Shown here piece by piece: positions 8,259 through 16,233 of a stretch of DNA of 39,249 bases. The DNA comes from Halioglobus sp. (GTDB lineage: Bacteria > Pseudomonadota > Gammaproteobacteria > Pseudomonadales > Halieaceae), in NCBI GenBank assembly GCA_020443345.1, contig JAGRIH010000012.1:40704-79952 (forward strand), in the 5' to 3' direction. Under the pieces are notes generated by a model, which saw only the letters and a program-made list of their open reading frames with translations, ran no database searches and was not told where the DNA came from. The translations under genes and the position numbers were made by a program. The stretch's first letter is position 1; the number at the start of each line of letters is the position of its first letter.

Positions 8259-11200
8259 TCAGTTGCCCCCCGCTGCCGCCGCCCGCTGCCGCGCGGCGGC
8301 CAGCGCCTGCCGCAACTCCACCACCTTTACTTGCAGCTCATCAAGGGCCGGGCCGGCCGCCCCGAGCTGTTCGTCGCGACCGATATTTTCCAGGACTAGC
8401 GCGGCGGCAGCGGCGGCCCGCCCACCTATGACCTGGGCCGACCCTTTCAGTGTATGCGCCGCGCGCCTCAGTTCCTGGGCCTGTGCACTGACAATGGCTT
8501 CCTCGATCGCGGCCAGCAGTGGCTCGCACTGCTCGAGAAACATCTCCGACAACTCCAGTAGCAGCTCTTCGTCGCCTTCGAGTTTCTGGAGTGCGCTCTC
8601 CCAATCCAGGCAGGGCTGGTCCTCGTTTTCCGTCGCGGGCGACGCATGCGGCGCCCCGCCTTCGCCGGACCCGTCGCGGGATTCGGGCGCACCCTGCTGC
8701 GGAGCGATCTGCGGGTCGGGCGGCGTTATATGCGAAGGCGGCTGCTCCTCTGGTGCCGTCTCGATCTGCCCTGCGGCAGACACCGACTCCACCGCACGAT
8801 ACAGTTCGTCTGCGCGAAAAGGTTTGGTCACGAAGTTATCCATGCCCGCTGCAAAGCACTGCTCTCGATCCTGCGTCGTGGCACCCGCCGTCATCGCAGT
8901 GATCGGCAGATGGACATCACTGCCGTGCTCCTGCTCGCGAATGGTGCGTGTGGCCGTCAGTCCGTCCATCACCGGCATATGGACGTCCATCAACACGATA
9001 TCGAAGCCTCCCCGGCTGACTGCGGCCACCGCCTCCTGTCCGTTTTGGGCCAGTTCGACACGGTGGCCGCGGCGGGCCAGCAGGTCCTGTGCCACTTTCT
9101 GGTTGACGGGATTATCCTCCACCAACAGCACTCTTCGGGGAGCAATCGTCTCAGGGGGTACGTCGGGAGCGGTCACACCCCCTTCCACGGTGGTGGTGCC
9201 CAGCGCATCGGTGATCGCCGCCAGCAGATCCGAATGCTTGACCGGCTTGAGCAGGATACGCGAGATGTCGAGCTTGACGCGCAGTGCCTCCTGGTCCGAA
9301 CGCCCGGCCGAAGTCAACATCAGGATACGCATGTCTGCCAACTGGGGACGCTCGCGGATTCTGGCAGCCAGTTCGAAGCCATCCATAGCCGGCATCATGA
9401 CATCCAGCAGCGCCACGGCGAAACTGCGGCCCTCGGTTTCGGCGCGATCGAGTTCGGCGAGGGCGGCATCGCCGCTGTCGACAACGCTGACCACCATGCC
9501 CCAGTTCAACAGCAGTTCGTTGAGAATCATCCGATTGGTGCTGTTGTCATCGACCACCAGGGCCGGCTGGCCTCGAAGGCTGGCCTGCTCCAGCGGCACC
9601 GTCGTCGGCCCTTCTGGCAGATCGAAATCGGCGCCGAATGAAAAGGTACTGCCCCGCCCCGGTTCACTGCTGACCGCTATTTTCCCGCCCATCATTTCCA
9701 CGAGCTGAGCGGCAATGGCGAGGCCGAGCCCGGTACCGCCGAACTGCCGCGTCGTCGAGGAATCGGCCTGACCGAATGCCTCGAATATCTTCTGTTGCTG
9801 CTGTTCCGGAATACCGGCGCCGGTGTCGCGAACCTCGAACACCACGCGCGCCCCGTTCCCGGTCAGCGATTCCAGAGTCAGGTCCACCACCACCTCGCCA
9901 GCTTTGGTAAACTTGATGGCGTTGCCCACCAGGTTCACCACAATCTGCCGCAGCCGCAGCGGATCTCCAATCAACCGTTCTGGTATTTCGGGGGGGATAT
10001 GGTAGGTCAGTTCCAATCCGCACGCCGCAGCACGCAGCCCCAGGCTTTGCAAGGTATCGCCGAGGATATCGCGCACGTTGAACGCAATCGCCTCGAGTTC
10101 CAGGCCGCCCGCTTCGATCTTCGAAAAATCCAGGATGTCGTTGATCAGCCCCAGCAGGGTATCCGCCGACTTGATGATCAAAGACAGATACTCCCTCTGC
10201 TGGGTCGTCAATTCGGTGCCCTCCAGCAGCTCCGCCATGCCGATCACGCCATTCATCGGCGTGCGAATCTCGTGGCTCATGGTAGATAAAAACCGACTCT
10301 TGGCCTCGGTCATCTGCACCAGTTGCGCGTTGGCGGCTTCGAGTTCTCTGGTTTTACCTTCCAGTTGCATAGCAATGCGGTGTTTGCTGCGGTAGCCGCG
10401 GAAGATAATCACGATTAGCGATAGCACCAGCAGCAAAGCGGCTACCGATGCGCTCAGGATAAATCGCTGGTTTTCTATCGTGTTGACCTGCCTTGCTAAA
10501 ACGGAGTTTTGTTCCGCTATCCGACGCTCCTGTTTATTGATCTCCGCCTGTTGATCTTCCAGCCGCTGTAGATTTTTCTCAATTTTCGTAGAATAGCTTG
10601 CTATATACGCCTCTTTCTCTGCCAGAATACTCTCCTTTTCAGACAGTGTGGCGGCGTTCTCTCGCAGCTTGTTTTCGCTATCGCTCAGTTTGCTTTCATT
10701 CTCCTTCAGCGTCGCCTGAACACCTTCCAACTGCTGTTCCAGTTTTTCCAATTCCGCCGTATTTGCAGTCACTTGTTGGCGCTGCTTCGCAATGGTGCTC
10801 TTTTGTTCATCCAGCAATTTCTGCTGAGCTGCCAGTTGCGCATTTTGCTGTGTGGCGATTGCTTTGGCGCGAACCAACTCTGCCTCAGTTTCCCGGTAAA
10901 TGGTTGCCGCATCGAGCTCCGTGCCGCCAAAGAGCAGTATTTTCTTCGACAGCTGCAGGCCTGCATACACGATATTACTGCGGTTGATTTCGAAGGACAG
11001 AAGTGTCTCCGATGGATGTGTAAAGTTGACCATGACATGGCTTTGATCTTCGGCGCTATCGGTGACGATCAGGGTATGACTCTGATGCAGCGCACGATCG
11101 ATCTCGACCAATTGGGAGTTTTTCGATCTGGACAGCAGCAGTATATGGGCTGCCCTGGCCGCTTCCAGGGAATCGAACTGGGTGACGACAACGGGTCTGC

Positions 11201-11456
11201 CACGCACCGTCCAATCCGGCACTTTGCGCTTGAGCGCCCTCAGCAGGGCCTGGTTGCGCCCGTAAAGGCCGATGATGAACCGGTCAATTTTCTGCTCCTG
11301 GGGCCAGGTCGTGTTATCCAGTATCGCTTCCAGAAGCCTGGTTTTGCCTTCTGCGATGGACACCTGCTCCGGTGCCGCGGTGGCGAAGAGCGCCAGTGCC
11401 AGAAAACAGCAGAGTAATGGGCGACATGAACAACTCAGGGACGTCGTCTGGCGCAT
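8259..11456 (-). CDS. Hybrid sensor histidine kinase with YfiR-like sensor, two REC domains and HPt
   Basis: 1065 residues from ATG 11456. The frame extends further upstream, but this Met begins a signal sequence (LLCCFLALALFATAA). Residues ~35-180 resemble the YfiR/DUF4154 periplasmic family (MVNFTHPSETLLSFEINRSN, then AGLQLSKKILLFG). A long coiled coil follows (~186-330), then one membrane span (~333-353). The kinase core has His395 (MSHEIRTPMNGVIGM) and the ATPase N, G1 and G2 boxes (GNAIKF at 511-516, DTGAGIP, GGTGLGLAI). Receiver 1 has Asp685 and Lys737; receiver 2 has Asp824 and Lys878. A C-terminal HPt domain has His1001 (AAHTLKGSAQ). All phosphotransfer residues are present, so a full His-Asp-His relay to an external receiver is possible. 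It ends 26 nt from the end of the REC-GDH gene, pointing at it, which makes REC-GDH and the REC-PP2C-STAS protein the obvious candidate targets. Confidence 0.92.
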   Translation of the reverse strand: MRQTTSLSCSCRPLLCCFLALALFATAAPEQVSIAEGKTRLLEAILDNTTWPQEQKIDRFIIGLYGRNQALLRALKRKVPDWTVRGRPVVVTQFDSLEAARAAHILLLSRSKNSQLVEIDRALHQSHTLIVTDSAEDQSHVMVNFTHPSETLLSFEINRSNIVYAGLQLSKKILLFGGTELDAATIYRETEAELVRAKAIATQQNAQLAAQQKLLDEQKSTIAKQRQQVTANTAELEKLEQQLEGVQATLKENESKLSDSENKLRENAATLSEKESILAEKEAYIASYSTKIEKNLQRLEDQQAEINKQERRIAEQNSVLARQVNTIENQRFILSASVAALLLVLSLIVIIFRGYRSKHRIAMQLEGKTRELEAANAQLVQMTEAKSRFLSTMSHEIRTPMNGVIGMAELLEGTELTTQQREYLSLIIKSADTLLGLINDILDFSKIEAGGLELEAIAFNVRDILGDTLQSLGLRAAACGLELTYHIPPEIPERLIGDPLRLRQIVVNLVGNAIKFTKAGEVVVDLTLESLTGNGARVVFEVRDTGAGIPEQQQQKIFEAFGQADSSTTRQFGGTGLGLAIAAQLVEMMGGKIAVSSEPGRGSTFSFGADFDLPEGPTTVPLEQASLRGQPALVVDDNSTNRMILNELLLNWGMVVSVVDSGDAALAELDRAETEGRSFAVALLDVMMPAMDGFELAARIRERPQLADMRILMLTSAGRSDQEALRVKLDISRILLKPVKHSDLLAAITDALGTTTVEGGVTAPDVPPETIAPRRVLLVEDNPVNQKVAQDLLARRGHRVELAQNGQEAVAAVSRGGFDIVLMDVHMPVMDGLTATRTIREQEHGSDVHLPITAMTAGATTQDREQCFAAGMDNFVTKPFRADELYRAVESVSAAGQIETAPEEQPPSHITPPDPQIAPQQGAPESRDGSGEGGAPHASPATENEDQPCLDWESALQKLEGDEELLLELSEMFLEQCEPLLAAIEEAIVSAQAQELRRAAHTLKGSAQVIGGRAAAAAALVLENIGRDEQLGAAGPALDELQVKVVELRQALAAARQRAAAAGGN

Positions 11457-11583
11457 CTCTATTGAGGCAGCGAAGAACGATGCTGCTCCTCCAAATACGT
11501 GGATCGTAGGCCCTGCGACTTCTGCCGGGCTCCGTACCAGGCCGTATAAGGACATACTAGCACAGGGAGAAGTACCGCACACC

Positions 11584-11607
11584 GGCGCGCTGACTTTTTG
11601 GCGCGCC
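11584..11607. repeat. Inverted repeat in the divergent kinase/oxidoreductase intergenic region
   Basis: GGCGCGC (11584-11590) and GCGCGCC (11601-11607) form a perfect 7-bp stem with a 10-nt loop containing five T. It lies in the 279-base gap between the divergent kinase (start 11456) and oxidoreductase (start 11736). A TATACT at 11634-11639 could be a -10 box for the plus-strand gene. Operator or RNA hairpin cannot be told apart. Confidence 0.4.
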
Positions 11608-11735
11608 ACTGATCCAGTCGGCAGCAGCTCGCGTATACTCACCGATTGTCTGTACACACCGAGGCCCCGGTTCACTTACGCACAGCCGCGAACGCGATTC
11701 TCGAGGCTCCAACACAACCTGCAGGATGACCAGCC

Positions 11736-12626
11736 ATGAAATTTGCATATCACGCCACCATGTGTCCGCCACAGCAGTACGCCCCCCTGGCCCGAGCCGC
11801 GGAAGCCGCGGGCTTTGACAGCTTCACCTTTCCCGACAGCATCTGCTACCCCAAAGAGGGATCGGACGTCTATCCCTACAACGACGATGGTACCCGCGAC
11901 TTTCTCGATGGCGTGCCCTTCCTGGATGCCTTCGTGATCGTGCCCTACCTGGCGGCCATCACGGACAAACTGCGCTTCACGACTTCGGTCATGAAACTCG
12001 CCGTGCGCCAACCCGTGATCGTGGCCAAGCAGTTGTCCAGTCTCGCGGTGATTACCGACAACCGCTTTGGTTTCGGCGTCGGCATCAGCCCGTGGCCGGA
12101 GGATTTCCTGGCGGCCCAGGTGCCCTGGGAAAAGCGCGGCAAGCGCATGGACGAAATGATTGAAATCGTGCGCGGCCTGATGGGCGGCGACTACTTTGGC
12201 TACGAGGGTGAGATTTTCCAGATCGAGCCGCTGAAACTCTGCCCCGTGCCGAGTGCGCCGGTGCCGATACTGGTCGGCGGCCACGCCCGACCGGCACTGC
12301 GCCGCGCGGGCCGTCTGGGCGACGGCTGGATCTCGGCGGGCGCCTCGGGTGAGGAATTGAAGGCGATGATCGACCAGATCAATGAGTTCAGAAAGGAGTA
12401 CCAGCGCGACCACCTGCCGTTTGAAAACCACTGCATGTCCGCCGAGGCCTTTTCCCTGGAAGGCCTGGAGGCGCTGGAAAAAGCCGGTGCAACGGAAGTC
12501 ATCATCGCCTTTCGCAACCCCTACGAGGGAGGCACCGACGACAAGACCCTGGAGCAAAAAATCGGTATGATCAATGGCTATGCGGACAATCTCATACGGC
12601 CCTATCGCGAGCGCCACGGGCGCTAG
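11736..12626 (+). CDS. Luciferase-like (LLM class) flavin/F420 oxidoreductase
   Basis: 296 residues, a single-domain TIM-barrel protein of the bacterial luciferase superfamily. Family features include the N-terminal strand MKFAYHATMCPP followed by LARAAEAAGFDSFTFPDS, the segment LRFTTSVMKLAVRQPVIVAKQLSSLAVITDNRFGFGVGISPW, and VPILVGGHARPALRRAGRLGDGWI near the middle. Related proteins are often annotated as F420-dependent oxidoreductases of the Rv2161c/TIGR03619 type, but many proteobacterial members use FMN. Cofactor and substrate cannot be assigned from this sequence. ATG 11736 is preceded by CAGGATGACC. It is followed after 98 nt by a secreted putative peptidase with no evident functional link. 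Confidence 0.88.
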   Translation: MKFAYHATMCPPQQYAPLARAAEAAGFDSFTFPDSICYPKEGSDVYPYNDDGTRDFLDGVPFLDAFVIVPYLAAITDKLRFTTSVMKLAVRQPVIVAKQLSSLAVITDNRFGFGVGISPWPEDFLAAQVPWEKRGKRMDEMIEIVRGLMGGDYFGYEGEIFQIEPLKLCPVPSAPVPILVGGHARPALRRAGRLGDGWISAGASGEELKAMIDQINEFRKEYQRDHLPFENHCMSAEAFSLEGLEALEKAGATEVIIAFRNPYEGGTDDKTLEQKIGMINGYADNLIRPYRERHGR

Positions 12627-12724
12627 CTTCCCGAGTGCGGGTGCGCCGGATGCAGAACAGACCAGCAGGTCCAGGGACAGTTCGCCGCGCACCCATCGAC
12701 TACCACCATCAGGACACATTTGTT

Positions 12725-13624
12725 ATGCGCGACCTGACACGCTGGATCGTCTTTCTGGCCATCCTGGTGCAGGCGTCACTCCTGTCTGGCGGTGAACCCG
12801 ACGCAAAGCCGGGAAATGAGCTCAGCGCCGAGGAGTTCATGCTCGCCAATGCACTGTGGACGTTACTGCACGAGACGGCTCACGCGGTCATCGATGAACT
12901 GGATATCCTGTTCCTCGGATCGGAAGAGGACGCCGCCGATCAGCTCGCCACCATTGCGTTACTGCGCGGCGATCCGGATTTCGACCTGTCAGAAAAGATA
13001 AGCGCCGCGGATGCAGTGATCGCCGCTGCTACGGCCTGGCGCGTCGAGTGGGAACTCGAACAGCGCGAGGAACGGGAGACGACCTACTGGGACAGCCATT
13101 CCCTCAGTATCCAGCGCTTTTACAATATGATGTGTCTGCTCTACGGCAGCGACCCGCAAAAATACGCTCAAATAGCGGGACAGCTCGGCCTGCCGTTTGA
13201 ACGCGCCTATGTGTGCGCGGATTACGAGAACCAGCGGGCGATACGTTCCGTCGGGCGAATTATGGAACGCCATGCCCGCCGGCAAGCCGGTGACGCTTAC
13301 CAGGGCAAGGTGTCGGTGGTCTATGAAGACACCTTTACGGAGGGGCAAGAGCGAATCGCCGCAGCCATCCGACAGGCGAAAATTGCCGAACGCATTGCCA
13401 GTCGCATTGAAAAGACGCTGACCCTGCCCCACGATATCACTATCACCTTCGCCCACTGCGCCAACGACCCGACGGCGTTTTGGCGTCACGATCGCAGGGA
13501 AATCGTGATGTGCTATGAATTGCTGGCGCGTTTTCTCTATCTCCACCGGGCCCGACAGTGTCTCCAGACGGATGGTCTGACACAAGATGAACTGGACGAA
13601 TGCCTGAGCGCCAGACACCGATAA
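12725..13624 (+). CDS. Secreted DUF4344-like putative metallopeptidase
   Basis: 299 residues from ATG 12725. The frame is open 90 nt further upstream, but this ATG directly precedes a signal peptide (LTRWIVFLAILVQASLLSGG), so the product should be exported. After the signal, residues 41-60 contain a zinc-protease-like HETAH (49-53) within LWTLLHETAHAVIDELDI. This matches the HExxH arrangement of the DUF4344 putative metallopeptidase family. Further conserved-looking parts are the cysteine-containing segments MMCLLYGSDP and YVCADYENQRA, and near the C-terminus ANDPTAFWRHDRREIVMCYELL. The family has no well-defined substrate. No partner gene is obvious; the downstream gene is convergent. Confidence 0.75.
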   Translation: MRDLTRWIVFLAILVQASLLSGGEPDAKPGNELSAEEFMLANALWTLLHETAHAVIDELDILFLGSEEDAADQLATIALLRGDPDFDLSEKISAADAVIAAATAWRVEWELEQREERETTYWDSHSLSIQRFYNMMCLLYGSDPQKYAQIAGQLGLPFERAYVCADYENQRAIRSVGRIMERHARRQAGDAYQGKVSVVYEDTFTEGQERIAAAIRQAKIAERIASRIEKTLTLPHDITITFAHCANDPTAFWRHDRREIVMCYELLARFLYLHRARQCLQTDGLTQDELDECLSARHR

Positions 13625-13715
13625 CCATGGAGGCAGCCGTTTTCCTGCCGAGCGCGTAGTGAAATGTCCGCGGCGTCCGGGGTCGAACCAGGTACTGTCT
13701 AGGAATATCAACCGC

Positions 13716-14300
13716 TCAGTCGTGCGTCAGCGCCCGGTCCTCACTGTCCGCGTCGTGACCCCAGCCCTGTGGCAGCGACTGATCCTGCAAGCCGTCAAAA
13801 CGGTCCGTCACATAGCGGCTGTGGCACGCCACGCAGGATTCGGTCATGCGGTTGAAGACGTCAACCTGCTCCCGGGTATTTTTCTGCCTCCCCGCCTGGG
13901 CCAGTGCGGCGGCCAGACGGTGGAAGCGTTGGTCGATTTGCAGGAACTTCTGCGGCACCGCTGCTTTCAGATCCCGGCGATCCTGTTCGGTCAGCGACTG
14001 CTCGAGAATAAAGCTATCGTGAATGGCCTGCCCCTTCTGTGCTACCGCGCCGTGGTTGCCCTGGACGATTGCGCTGTAGGCAGCCTGCATCGCTGCCTCG
14101 ATCTGGGTCATTTCCTCTACCAGTAGCCCACGCAGTTTCCCGCTCAAACCGGGACCGACCGGTTCGGCGGCAAGCGCGCTGCCAGCGAGCAGAAGGCTTA
14201 CCCCTATCGCCAACGATGCAGCGACTCGGCGCCCCCATCCACGACTTTGCAACCCGACACATCGCCCGATGTTGCGGTTCCTTCCTGTGTGTTTTTTCAC
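13716..14300 (-). CDS. Periplasmic c-type cytochrome (cytochrome c'-like, CVACH)
   Basis: About 194 residues from a GTG at 14300, chosen because GGAGGAG (14308-14314 on the complement) lies 7 nt upstream; the GTG one codon earlier (14303) is the alternative. A signal peptide (RRVAASLAIGVSLLLAGSALAA) leads to a mostly helical protein with a single C-terminal haem-attachment motif, CVACH in MTESCVACHSRYVTDRF. A helical body with the haem site close to the C-terminus is the cytochrome c' / class II cytochrome c pattern. Role in electron transfer or gas binding is not decidable. The frame upstream of the GTG is open but has no ribosome site or plausible leader. It converges with the metallopeptidase gene across a 91-base gap. 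Confidence 0.8.
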   Translation of the reverse strand: MKKHTGRNRNIGRCVGLQSRGWGRRVAASLAIGVSLLLAGSALAAEPVGPGLSGKLRGLLVEEMTQIEAAMQAAYSAIVQGNHGAVAQKGQAIHDSFILEQSLTEQDRRDLKAAVPQKFLQIDQRFHRLAAALAQAGRQKNTREQVDVFNRMTESCVACHSRYVTDRFDGLQDQSLPQGWGHDADSEDRALTHD

Positions 14301-14618
14301 CACGATACTCCTCCGATTACCGTTTATATGCCTTCTGCAAAGGCAATCTTTCGCCTCATAGACAGACGACATGCCGTTTTTGGTTTGCTTTCTTTTCGGC
14401 ACCATACAAGTGCCTCCACCCGAGTTTACGTGCCCGGGACTGCCAATCCGCCACTGGATCGGTACACTACTGTTCGCCAGAGAAATAAAGGGAATAATAA
14501 AGAAAAGCAACTAAAGGCGACGATCCCTTTTTTGTTCTTTTTACTTTCTTTCACAATAATAGAATTTGCCGTCCGATCTTTTTTCGCTTACCTGCTGAGT
14601 GCGCTTTGCAGCTGCGCT
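14301..14618. other. AT-richer non-coding stretch
   Basis: 318 bases without a convincing gene between the cytochrome start and the end of the WS/DGAT gene. It is visibly richer in A/T than its surroundings, with pyrimidine runs on the plus strand (around 14375-14398 and 14520-14556). It contains a small inverted repeat, GGCAC (14398-14402) and GTGCC (14410-14414), and one copy of the 12-mer AGAAATAAAGGG (14481-14492) that recurs on the other side of WS/DGAT. The cytochrome promoter should lie here on the minus strand; I could not fix its boxes. Confidence 0.6.
14481..14492 (+). repeat. 12-mer AGAAATAAAGGG, copy 1 (3' side of WS/DGAT)
   Basis: Identical to 16155-16166 and in the same orientation. 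The two copies bracket the WS/DGAT gene. Exact 12-base A/T-rich identity in a GC-rich genome is suggestive, but it could be chance or a common intergenic motif. Confidence 0.5.
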
Positions 14619-16082
14619 CTATCCCCCCGCCCCCCGGTTGGTTGTAGCAAGCAGCGCCAGTTTCGTTTTCTCATACGAATCATACAGGCACTGCCGGAAT
14701 ACCTCCGGGTCCGGCATCATCTTTCGGCAAGCCGTTATGCCATAGATCAATTCGCCACACAGGGATGTAACTGCAACAAACAGACCGTTATTTGGCATGA
14801 TCGGCCCCAGACCGATGCCCCATACCAGTTGTGCGCCGCATAAATAAACGGGGGCTGCGGGGCCTGGCATATTACTGAACACGAGGTTGGGGCTTGCGGG
14901 CATGATTTTGTCCAACAAACCAGGAGAACCGGAATCATAAATCAGGTTGTACAGCATGGCCGTAGCCTGCGGCCCCAGAGCCTCAATTACATCGTGCAGC
15001 AGGGATGCTCCGACAATTTCGAGGCGTTTCTTGCCATCCTGCGTTGACGCCCGCACCGCATCCAGACGTGCGAGAGGGTCAGCTATATCTGATCCACAGG
15101 ACGCGTCCAGGGTATTGATCTGGTTGCCACCCTTTACCTGGCTGCCACGGCCTCGCATATCAACCGGCACCTGCGCCACCAGCGGCTGCTCCGGCAACTC
15201 ATCCTTGTCCATAAGGTACTGGCGCAATGCGCCACCGAACACGCTTAGTGCAAGATCATTGAACGTGATGTGCGGGCGGAGCCGCTTGAGTTGCAGAAAT
15301 TCTTCGAGGTCAAATTCAGCGGCGGTTACCGTCCGGTATGCGGATGTTGTACCGCTGAATCGACAGCGAGGCGCTTCGATAAGCGGCCCGATTTCACCGC
15401 GCGTCTCTGCCTGGGCGACACGGCGTAAAGTATCCAAGAGCTGCATGGTCACGCGGCCGAAAAGAAGTGGACGCCTCGCGGCGCGCCGGGACGCGGTAAT
15501 CATCATGGACACCAGTCCGGGCCGCGACTCGCGTAACAGCGGCTCAGTGGGGCGCACCCGTTCGCGGGATTTCGGTTGCGTGTCATGCAGGGCCATAAAC
15601 ATACTTTTTACCGATAACCCATCCATTGCTGCATGGTGTACCTTTTGCACAACGGCAAAGGAACCAGTGGGAATACCATCGAGGTGATCGAGACCCTCAA
15701 TGACATATACTTCCCACAGCGGTCTGCTCATATCCAACGCGCTGGAATGCAAGCGGGAAAGCTGGATAAATAACTGCTGCCAGTCACCGGGTTTTGGCAG
15801 GGCTATGTGGCGCACGTGAAATTCAATATCAAAGTCGGGATCTTCTATCCAGTAGGGAAAATCAAGATTTGCCGGAACTGTCACCAGACGCCGCCGCAGC
15901 ATGGGAACGTCGTAAATAGCGTCCCTGAAACGCTCCATGATTTGATTGAATCGCAGTGGAGAGCCATCCGGCCCGGCAACGGAGGTAGACGGGTCGTAAA
16001 TAGAGATGCTGGAAATGTGCATCGGGCGTCCAGGCATGTCCGCCAGAATGAAAGACGCATCGAGACTGGTAAGCGGTTCCAA
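14619..16082 (-). CDS. Wax ester synthase / diacylglycerol acyltransferase (WS/DGAT)
   Basis: 487 residues. The enzyme uses acyl-CoA to esterify fatty alcohols or diacylglycerol, forming wax esters or triacylglycerol storage lipid at the membrane. The catalytic HHxxxDG motif is present as HHAAMDG (residues 149-155), within VVQKVHHAAMDGLSV. The N-terminal PLTSLDASFILAD, the PLWEVYVIEGL segment before the active site, and the later NDLALSVFGGALRQYL and NMPGP(A)APVYLCGA(Q)L segments also match the family. Start: no ATG fits; TTG at 16082 follows TGGAG with a 5-nt spacer and lands at the position where family members usually begin (MxPLTSLDASF). The longer open frame to 16283 would overlap the RND gene end and adds no family sequence. 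It may be transcribed after the RND gene, but a 151-base gap with a hairpin separates them. Confidence 0.9.
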   Translation of the reverse strand: MEPLTSLDASFILADMPGRPMHISSISIYDPSTSVAGPDGSPLRFNQIMERFRDAIYDVPMLRRRLVTVPANLDFPYWIEDPDFDIEFHVRHIALPKPGDWQQLFIQLSRLHSSALDMSRPLWEVYVIEGLDHLDGIPTGSFAVVQKVHHAAMDGLSVKSMFMALHDTQPKSRERVRPTEPLLRESRPGLVSMMITASRRAARRPLLFGRVTMQLLDTLRRVAQAETRGEIGPLIEAPRCRFSGTTSAYRTVTAAEFDLEEFLQLKRLRPHITFNDLALSVFGGALRQYLMDKDELPEQPLVAQVPVDMRGRGSQVKGGNQINTLDASCGSDIADPLARLDAVRASTQDGKKRLEIVGASLLHDVIEALGPQATAMLYNLIYDSGSPGLLDKIMPASPNLVFSNMPGPAAPVYLCGAQLVWGIGLGPIMPNNGLFVAVTSLCGELIYGITACRKMMPDPEVFRQCLYDSYEKTKLALLATTNRGAGG

Positions 16083-16142
16083 GCAAACTCCATTGAGACT
16101 CGTTAGGCCCTGATCACACAGTATGTCCTGCAACGCAACCAG

Positions 16143-16166
16143 AATAAAGGGGACAGAAATAAAGGG
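16143..16166 (+). repeat. Tandem AATAAAGGG repeat containing 12-mer copy 2
   Basis: AATAAAGGG occurs at 16143-16151 and 16158-16166, separated by GACAGA. The second copy lies within AGAAATAAAGGG (16155-16166), which is repeated at 14481-14492. Similar AATAAAGGGGACAG motifs occur beside small transposase genes in many gammaproteobacteria; that link is from memory and not shown here. Confidence 0.5.
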
Positions 16167-16184
16167 TGATGTTCGATTCTTGAT

Positions 16185-16198
16185 GCGGCTTTTGCCGC
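16185..16198 (-). terminator. Possible hairpin after the RND gene
   Basis: GCGGC (16185-16189), a 4-nt loop and GCCGC (16194-16198) make a perfect 5-bp stem 36 nt past the RND stop on the minus strand. There is no T-run after it, so it is at best a weak terminator. Confidence 0.3.
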
Positions 16199-16233
16199 TC
16201 GCGACCAATCTCCTGTGGCCATCGCCACCCCCA

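Noticed and set aside
11457-11675. Longer N-terminus for the hybrid kinase
   Set aside because: ATG 11456 starts a good signal peptide; upstream residues would mask it.
11676-12719. Minus-strand frame of 347 codons opposite the luciferase-like gene
   Set aside because: The plus-strand product has clear family motifs; the antisense frame has none.
13632-13649. GGCAG/CTGCC hairpin as terminator between the convergent peptidase and cytochrome genes
   Set aside because: Only a 5-bp stem with an 8-nt loop and no T-run; too weak to call.
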